From Alphaproteobacteria bacterium (GTDB taxonomy: Bacteria; Pseudomonadota; Alphaproteobacteria; UBA828): DNA of 52,295 nucleotides. The notes under the pieces are model-generated. The model saw nothing but the letters and a program-made list of their open reading frames with translations, had not been told where the DNA came from and did not search any database. The stretch is from NCBI GenBank assembly GCA_022820945.1, contig JAJEEP010000026.1:1-52295 (forward strand). The letters are read 5' to 3'. Below are positions 47,195-52,295 of this stretch, piece after piece (position 1 is the stretch's first letter; each line of letters opens with the position of its first letter). A program made the translations under genes and the position numbers.

Positions 47195-49669
47195 TCAACG
47201 CGAAGCTCCCTGCTCCGCTTCGCGGATCATGCCTCGTAGGATCTTGGGCGTGAGCGGGAGCGAATCCACCTTGACACCCAGGGGCTTGAGCGCGTCCTCG
47301 ATGGCAGTCGCGATTGCCGGCGGGGCGCCCATGCGCCCGCCCTCGCCGCCGCCCTTGATGCCGTACTCGGTGAAGGGCGACGGCGTCTCCACATGCCCCA
47401 CGCGGATATCCACTGGAGTCTCCATCAGGGTCGGGTGCAGGTAGTCGCTCAAGAGCGCGTTCTGCAGCTGGCCGTTCTCGTCATAGTGGAAGTGCTCATA
47501 GAGGGCGCTGCCGATGCCGTTCACGGTGCCGCCCCGCACGTGGCCGGCCAGCGTCATCGGGTTGACCATGGTGCCGCAATCGTGGACCGCCACGTAGTCG
47601 AGAAAATCGACCTTGCCGGTCTCGATATCCACCTCCACCACCGGGATGTGACACATGTGGCCGACAATGGGATAGAAGATGCCGAGGTCGGTGCGGTCCT
47701 CGGACGGCATGGTCGTGACCGGATGGTCGTAGACGTAGGCCGCGTCGATGCCGCTGGTGAGGTCGTGGTCCTCCGGCAGGTCCAGCCGGAAGTAGTGCGC
47801 GTGCAGCGCCACCTCGGCCAGAGTCTTCTCCTTGCCGGGCACCCCCTGGACGCCGATGGAGCCGTTGCGGAATTCGAGGTCGCTGGGGTCCGCCTCCAGC
47901 ATGTGGCTCGCGACCCGCAGCATCTTCTCCCTGATCACGTCGGCGGCGCCGCTCACCGCGCCCGCGATCATCACCGTGAAGCGGCTGCCGCCCGGGCCTG
48001 ACGAGTTGAAGCCCTTGTCGGAATCGGCATAGCCCACGGAGATATCCGCCGGGTCCATCTCCAGCTTCTCGGCCAGCACCTGCACCGCCATCGTCTCCGG
48101 GCTGTTGCCCCAGAAGGGCGCGTTCAGCGTGATGAACGCCTTGCCGGTGGGGTCGATGTTGACCGACACACTCTCCGGCGAGCTGGAGAGCGTGAAGCCC
48201 GGAGTCTCGTTCGGATTCCACATCCAGAACTCGGTGGCGCTGAAGACGCTCCGCTCCTGGCAAGTGGAGATGCCGATGCCGATGTAGCGCCCCTCCTTGC
48301 GCGCCTCGGCCTGCTTCCTGCGCCAGCCGTCGTAGTCGATCATGCCGAGCGCCTCGTCGAGCACGGCCTGGTAGTTGCCGCTGTCGTACATGTTGCCGGT
48401 CGGCATGATGTACGGGAACTGGTCCGGCTCGATCAGGTTGCGCCGGCGCATCTCGATGGGGTCGATGCCGAGCTCGTCGCAGGCGGCATCGACCAGCCGC
48501 TCGATCACGAAGTTGCCGACCTCCGAGCCGAAGCCGCGATAGGCCCCCTGCTGGCACTTGTTCGTGAACACGGCGGTGAGGTCGACCTGGACGCTGCTGA
48601 TCTTGTAGGGGCCCGTCACCTGCGCCATGGCGTTGCCGTGCTGGCCGACGCCGTACTGGAAGTAGGCGCCGTAATCGTCGATGACCTTGAGCCGCATGCT
48701 CAGCATCGTCCCGTCGCGCTTCAGCGCGAGCTTGGCGTCGTAGACGCGGTCCGAGCCATGGGCGTCGCCGCTGGTCATGTTGTCGATGCGGTCTTCCAGA
48801 TACTTGACCGGCCGACCTGCGGCGCGGGCCAGCGTGCCGGCCAGCGTGCAGACCTTGTGGCAGAAGAGCTTGCTGCCGAAGCTGCCGCCGGCATCGGTGG
48901 GCACGATGTTGAGCCGGTGGGGCTCGACCTTGAGCGAGACCGCGATCAGCCAGCCGACGTAGTTATACATCGACGTGTTGGCATGGATCGTGAACTTGCC
49001 CGTGCCGCGGTCGTAGTGCGCGGTGGCGCCGACGGTCTCGATGGGGGTGCCGCCGGAGCGGGGCCAGCGCAGCCTGCGCTCGATCACCAGATCGGCCTGC
49101 GCGAAGTCCTCGTCCACCGTGCCGAAATCGATGACGCGATGGTGCGCCACGTTGGTGTCGCCCCGCTCGGGATGGAGCACGGCATCGCCGGTCGACGTCA
49201 CTGCCTCTTCGAGGTCGACCACCGCCGGCAGCGGATCGTACTCCACCTCGATCAGCTCGCACGCGTCCTCGGCGATGTAGCGGCTCTCCGCCACCACGGC
49301 GGCGACCGCCTCGCCCACGTGGCGCACCTTGTCCACGGCGATGCAGTGCTGTGTCGTGGGCGGGCTGGAGAAGTCGGCGCACGGCCCCGTCACCTCCGCC
49401 GCCTCAGCGCCGGTCATGACGCAGAGCACACCGGGCAGCGCCTCGGCCCTGGACTTGTCGATGCTCACGATGCGCGCGTGGGCATGGGGGCTGCGCAGCA
49501 CCGCCGCGTGCGCCGTGTTGGGCAGCATCACGTCGTCGGCATAGGTGCCGGAGCCTGTGAGCAGGCGGGTGTCCTCCACCCGCTTCATGCTGTGCCCGAT
49601 GGCGAAATACTTGGACTTGGGCTTCTCGCGCTGACGCGATTCGGGGATGTAGTGGCGTTCGCGGGTCAT
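47195..49669 (-). CDS. Molybdenum hydroxylase large subunit, cluster C
   Basis: An 824-residue large subunit and close paralogue of the cluster A one. They share an IPESRQREKP lead, SMKRVEDTRLLTGSGTYADD, the GGSFGSKLF loop, the CQQGAYRGFGSEVGNFV active-site loop and IKGGGEGGRMGAPPAIATAI with the catalytic glutamate. ATG 49669 overlaps the stop of the small subunit; the longer open frame to 49849 is a shadow of the small-subunit gene. As in cluster A the order is M-S-L. The close similarity suggests duplication, with the AT-rich segment and cluster B now between the copies. Confidence 0.88.
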   Translation of the reverse strand: MTRERHYIPESRQREKPKSKYFAIGHSMKRVEDTRLLTGSGTYADDVMLPNTAHAAVLRSPHAHARIVSIDKSRAEALPGVLCVMTGAEAAEVTGPCADFSSPPTTQHCIAVDKVRHVGEAVAAVVAESRYIAEDACELIEVEYDPLPAVVDLEEAVTSTGDAVLHPERGDTNVAHHRVIDFGTVDEDFAQADLVIERRLRWPRSGGTPIETVGATAHYDRGTGKFTIHANTSMYNYVGWLIAVSLKVEPHRLNIVPTDAGGSFGSKLFCHKVCTLAGTLARAAGRPVKYLEDRIDNMTSGDAHGSDRVYDAKLALKRDGTMLSMRLKVIDDYGAYFQYGVGQHGNAMAQVTGPYKISSVQVDLTAVFTNKCQQGAYRGFGSEVGNFVIERLVDAACDELGIDPIEMRRRNLIEPDQFPYIMPTGNMYDSGNYQAVLDEALGMIDYDGWRRKQAEARKEGRYIGIGISTCQERSVFSATEFWMWNPNETPGFTLSSSPESVSVNIDPTGKAFITLNAPFWGNSPETMAVQVLAEKLEMDPADISVGYADSDKGFNSSGPGGSRFTVMIAGAVSGAADVIREKMLRVASHMLEADPSDLEFRNGSIGVQGVPGKEKTLAEVALHAHYFRLDLPEDHDLTSGIDAAYVYDHPVTTMPSEDRTDLGIFYPIVGHMCHIPVVEVDIETGKVDFLDYVAVHDCGTMVNPMTLAGHVRGGTVNGIGSALYEHFHYDENGQLQNALLSDYLHPTLMETPVDIRVGHVETPSPFTEYGIKGGGEGGRMGAPPAIATAIEDALKPLGVKVDSLPLTPKILRGMIREAEQGASR

Positions 49670-50157
49670 TGCGCCTCTCCCTGCATCCGTTCGGCCGCGG
49701 CCTGCACCGCCTCGACGATGGTCTGATAGCCGGTGCAGCGGCAGAGATTGCTCGAGATCGCCTCGCGGATGTCGTCGAGGCTCGGGTTGGGTGTGCTCTC
49801 CAGCAGCTCGACCGCCGTCATGAGCATGCCGGGGGTACAGAAGCCGCATTGCAGGCCGTGCTTCTCCCAGAAGGCTTCCTGCAGCGGGTGCATGTCGTCG
49901 ACCCCGCCGAGACCCTCGATGGTGCGAACCTCCGATCCCGCCGCCTGGACGGCGAGCATCAGGCAGGAGCGCGCGGCTTCGCCGTTAACCAGCACGGTGC
50001 AGGCGCCGCAGACCCCGTGCTCGCAGCCGACATGGGTGCCGGTGAGCCCGAGTTGCTCGCGCAGGAAATCGCTGAGCAGCATGCGCGGCTCGGCCTCGCC
50101 GGCGCGGCTCTCGCCATTGACGACAAGCTCGACTGTGCGTGGCGTCGTCATCTCCAC
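49666..50157 (-). CDS. Molybdenum hydroxylase [2Fe-2S] small subunit, cluster C
   Basis: A 163-residue iron-sulfur subunit with THVGCEHGVCGACTVLVNG and, for the second cluster, [16 protein letters not shown] and [11 protein letters not shown]. It is very like the cluster A small subunit (same GCEHGVCG form and GLGGVDDMHPLQEAFWEKHG). It follows the FAD subunit by six bases and is coupled to the large subunit by an ATGA overlap. Confidence 0.9.
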   Translation of the reverse strand: MEMTTPRTVELVVNGESRAGEAEPRMLLSDFLREQLGLTGTHVGCEHGVCGACTVLVNGEAARSCLMLAVQAAGSEVRTIEGLGGVDDMHPLQEAFWEKHGLQCGFCTPGMLMTAVELLESTPNPSLDDIREAISSNLCRCTGYQTIVEAVQAAAERMQGEAQ

Positions 50158-50163
50158 CTCCCT

Positions 50164-51027
50164 TCAGTTGCAGCGGGAGGCGGCATCGGCGAGAGCGCGC
50201 CGGGTGAGGCTGCGCACCAGATCGCGCCGATAGTCCGCGTCCGCGTGAAAGTCTTCGCTGGGGTCGATGCTGTCCGCCGCAGCCGCAGCCGCCTGACGGA
50301 AGGCATCGTCACCCGGTGCTGCGCCCGTGAGCGCATCCTCGGCGGCCTGCGCCCGATGCGGTCCGTCGCCCACGCCGGCGCAGACGATCCTCGCGCCGGT
50401 GCAGGCGCCGTCCGCGACCTGGAGCGTCGCACCCACGGCTACGTAGGCGAAGTCGCCCTTGCGCGGGCTCACCTCGTGAAAGCCTGCGCCCTGGCCGGCC
50501 GGCGCCTGCGGCACGCGGACCTCGACCAGAAGCTCGTTGGCCTCGGCCGCCGTGGAAAGCGTGCCGGTAAAGAAGTCAGCCGCGCCGACGGTGCGCGTGC
50601 CGCCCGCGCTCTGCAGCACCATCTCTGCACCGCTTGCCAGTGCCACTGCCGGCATCTCCGACGCCGGATCGTTGTGGCAAAGGTTGCCGCAGAGGGTGCC
50701 GCGATTGCGGATCGGCCCGTGGGAAACGTACGGATAGGCCTCGGCCATCAGCGGCGAGGCCTCGGCCACGGCCGCCGAGCCGAGCACCGCCTTGTGCCGC
50801 GCCAGCGCGCCAATCCTGAGCTGCCCGTCCTCCAGGCCGATGTAATCGAGGCCCGGCAGGCGGTTAATGTCGATCAGCACGCCCGGATGCAGCGCCCGCA
50901 GGTTCAGCATCGGCATCAGGCTCTGGCCGCCCGCGATCACCTTGGCCTCATCACCGTGCTCGGCGAGCAGCGCCAGCGCCTCCTCCAGGGTCTCCGGACA
51001 GCAGTAGTCGAACGGTGGCGGTTTCAT
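50164..51027 (-). CDS. Molybdenum hydroxylase FAD-binding medium subunit, cluster C
   Basis: A 287-residue FAD subunit and first gene of the M-S-L operon. The FAD loops are VIAGGQSLMPMLNLRAL and IRNRGTLCGNLCHNDPASEM. The TLCGN loop has Cys where cluster A has TLGGN. ATG 51027 is chosen over the upstream in-frame start at 51075, because MKPPPFDY matches the family start (MKPARFRY in cluster A) and GGGAGG lies just upstream. Confidence 0.88.
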   Translation of the reverse strand: MKPPPFDYCCPETLEEALALLAEHGDEAKVIAGGQSLMPMLNLRALHPGVLIDINRLPGLDYIGLEDGQLRIGALARHKAVLGSAAVAEASPLMAEAYPYVSHGPIRNRGTLCGNLCHNDPASEMPAVALASGAEMVLQSAGGTRTVGAADFFTGTLSTAAEANELLVEVRVPQAPAGQGAGFHEVSPRKGDFAYVAVGATLQVADGACTGARIVCAGVGDGPHRAQAAEDALTGAAPGDDAFRQAAAAAADSIDPSEDFHADADYRRDLVRSLTRRALADAASRCN

Positions 51028-51333
51028 CCATGTCCTCCCTTGCTCCGACCCGCCGCCCGGTGGCGCGCCGGCCAACTCCCTCGGCCGGTCAGTCTAGAGC
51101 AAGCCCGCGCCCTCTTCCAAGCCGAGCACCGCGCGGCCGCGCGTGTGCTACCGGTCGAATCATGGATATCCGCACTAACAGGCCGCTGAAGAACCCGCCA
51201 TTTTCGGCCGGTTTGGTGTGTTTTGTGGGTTTTTCTCGGGTTAGAGAATTTTTCGACCTTAGAGAATCTTTAGAATTTTCAATCGGTTGGAAATGTGATT
51301 CAAGATGCGGTCTGGTGAAGGAGGCCAGCCTGC
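51028..51333 (+). other. Intergenic region with probable left end of an insertion sequence
   Basis: The first 140 bases are ordinary and should hold the cluster C operon promoter (minus strand). From about 51180 the sequence turns AT-rich and repetitive: GGCCGCTGAAGAAC, and TTAGAGAAT twice (51241-51249 and 51259-51267, 18 bases apart). This probably belongs to the insertion sequence whose transposase starts at 51334. The exact terminal inverted repeat could not be fixed because the right end is outside the window. Confidence 0.45.
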
Positions 51334-52295
51334 ATGACACGACCTCTTTCGGATGATCTGCGTCGGCGGGTTGTGACGGCGGTGGTAGACGGCGGCATGA
51401 CCCGCCGGGGCGCGGCAAGGCGCTTCGGGATTGCGCCGTCGACGGCGATCAAGTGGGTCGATGCCTGGCGCCGCACGGGGAGCTATCGCCCCGGAGCGCA
51501 AGGCGGCGACAGGCGCTCGCGGCGGATCGAGGCCCACGCTGAGGTGGTGCTTGCGCTGGTCGACGAGACCCCGGACATGACGCTGGCGGAGATCGCCACC
51601 CATCTGGAGGACGAGCACGGTCTGCGGGTCTCCCAGAGCACGGTGTGGCGCTTCTTCCACCGCCGCGGCATCACCTTCAAAAAAACGGTGCACGCCAGCG
51701 AGCAGCAGCGCCCTGACGTGCTGCGTCGCAGGCGCGCCTGGGTCGAAGCCCTGTCCGATCTCGACCCTGAGAAGCTCGTCTTCGTCGATGGTGAGGTGGA
51801 CCGTGGCCGAAGGCCGCGTAAGCCGCCGAACGGCGCTTCCACCAAGATGGCGAGACGCTCGGGCCGGGCGCTACGCGGATATCGCTGCCGCGCGCCTGTA
51901 CCCCATGGGCACTGGAAGACCACAACCTTCGTCGGCGCCTTGAGGCTGAGCGGCATGACCGCGCCGATGGTGCTCGACGGCGCCATGCACGGCGCCGCCT
52001 TCCTCGCCTACGTCGAGAAAGTGCTGGTGCCCATCCTCAAACCCGGCGACATCGTGGTGATGGACAACCTTGCCTGCCACCGCAGCGCCGCCGTGCGCGA
52101 CGCCATCCAAGGCGCCGGGGCCGAGCTCCGCTTCCTGCCGCCCTACAGCCCCGACTTCAACCCGATCGAGATGGCCTTCTCCAAGCTCAAGGCCTCCCTC
52201 AAACGACGCGCCGCCCGCTCCGTCAACGAACTCTGGGAGGCCATCGGCGAAGCCACAGACAACTTCACCACAACAGAATGCGAAAACTACTTCGC
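51180..52295 (+). mobile_element. IS630-family insertion sequence, cut by the right window edge
   Basis: It is made up of an AT-rich left end and one transposase gene of the IS630/Tc1-mariner group. The left boundary is approximate (change in composition near 51180) and the right end is not in the window. It inserted, or lies, just upstream of the cluster C hydroxylase operon. Confidence 0.55.
51334..52295 (+). CDS. IS630-family transposase (partial at the 3' end), with an insertion in the first catalytic loop
   Basis: The frame is open for 320 codons with no stop before the window ends. GAAGGAGG lies nine bases before ATG 51334. The N-terminus has a helix-turn-helix (GMTRRGAARRFGIAPSTAIKWV). 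The DDE residues are D152 in LVFVD, D244 in IVVMDN and E279 in DFNPIEMAFSKLK. Family members normally read VFVDETGASTKMAR. Here D152 is followed by about 14 extra residues (GEVDRGRRPRKPPN) in place of ET, in frame. The enzyme may therefore be weak or dead. Confidence 0.85.
   Translation, partial: MTRPLSDDLRRRVVTAVVDGGMTRRGAARRFGIAPSTAIKWVDAWRRTGSYRPGAQGGDRRSRRIEAHAEVVLALVDETPDMTLAEIATHLEDEHGLRVSQSTVWRFFHRRGITFKKTVHASEQQRPDVLRRRRAWVEALSDLDPEKLVFVDGEVDRGRRPRKPPNGASTKMARRSGRALRGYRCRAPVPHGHWKTTTFVGALRLSGMTAPMVLDGAMHGAAFLAYVEKVLVPILKPGDIVVMDNLACHRSAAVRDAIQGAGAELRFLPPYSPDFNPIEMAFSKLKASLKRRAARSVNELWEAIGEATDNFTTTECENYF

Noticed and set aside
51334-52295. A possible frameshift in the transposase
   Set aside because: The reading frame is continuous across the odd segment at 51790-51831. 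The change is an in-frame insertion, and the lack of a stop is only due to the window end.

Overview
The window is a G+C-rich, densely coded piece of a bacterial chromosome. The run yebC-ruvC-ruvA-ruvB-ybgC-tolQ-tolR-tolA-tolB-pal-cpoB-tilS-ftsH-folP-glmM-thiD (21.5-37.2 kb) is an arrangement I know from Alphaproteobacteria, so the host is most likely an alphaproteobacterium, perhaps Rhodospirillales-like. I saw no rRNA, tRNA, CRISPR array or prophage.

Layout. 0-2 kb: two intact tandem DUF1538 membrane-protein genes and a truncated third copy at the left edge (minus strand). 2.2-6.3 kb: pxpA, a class III aminotransferase, bioF and bioD (plus strand). 6.3-9.9 kb: a small membrane protein, then parC and recO (minus). 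10.0-12.6 kb: a promoter and TPP riboswitch ahead of a thiamine-precursor ABC transporter (thiZ-thiX-thiY). 12.6-16.3 kb: a coenzyme F420 operon (LLM oxidoreductase, split-barrel oxidoreductase, cofE, cofD; minus) and a divergent split-barrel flavoprotein gene. 16.4-21.3 kb: EamA exporter, PhzF-like isomerase, DksA/TraR-type zinc finger, NAD-dependent epimerase, a racemase-fold protein without the two catalytic cysteines, and a methyltransferase. 21.5-37.2 kb: the conserved housekeeping block. 37.2-38.1 kb: an Ada-type regulator/alkyltransferase fusion. 38.1-51.0 kb: nine genes for three molybdenum hydroxylase (CO dehydrogenase/xanthine dehydrogenase family) heterotrimers, interrupted by an AT-rich orphan gene. 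51.0 kb to the end: an IS630-family transposase cut by the window edge.

How it fits together. The housekeeping block covers Holliday junction processing, the Tol-Pal envelope machine, tRNA-Ile lysidine formation, membrane proteolysis, folate, and cell-wall and thiamine precursors. thiD and the riboswitch-controlled thiZXY both serve the pyrimidine branch of thiamine supply. The right third is accessory metabolism: a mirrored six-gene operon (L-S-M-M-S-L) and a second M-S-L operon that is a paralogue of its distal half. No CO-dehydrogenase maturation genes are present and none of the large subunits has the AYXCSFR loop of form I CO dehydrogenase, so the substrates are unknown.

The most notable points are the F420 operon in a proteobacterial context, the mirrored molybdenum hydroxylase operon, the AT-rich orphan with its own good ribosome binding site between the two hydroxylase blocks, the racemase-fold protein lacking both catalytic cysteines, and an IS630 transposase whose first catalytic loop carries an in-frame insertion. 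I found no clear evidence of a wholly new defence or mobile system.
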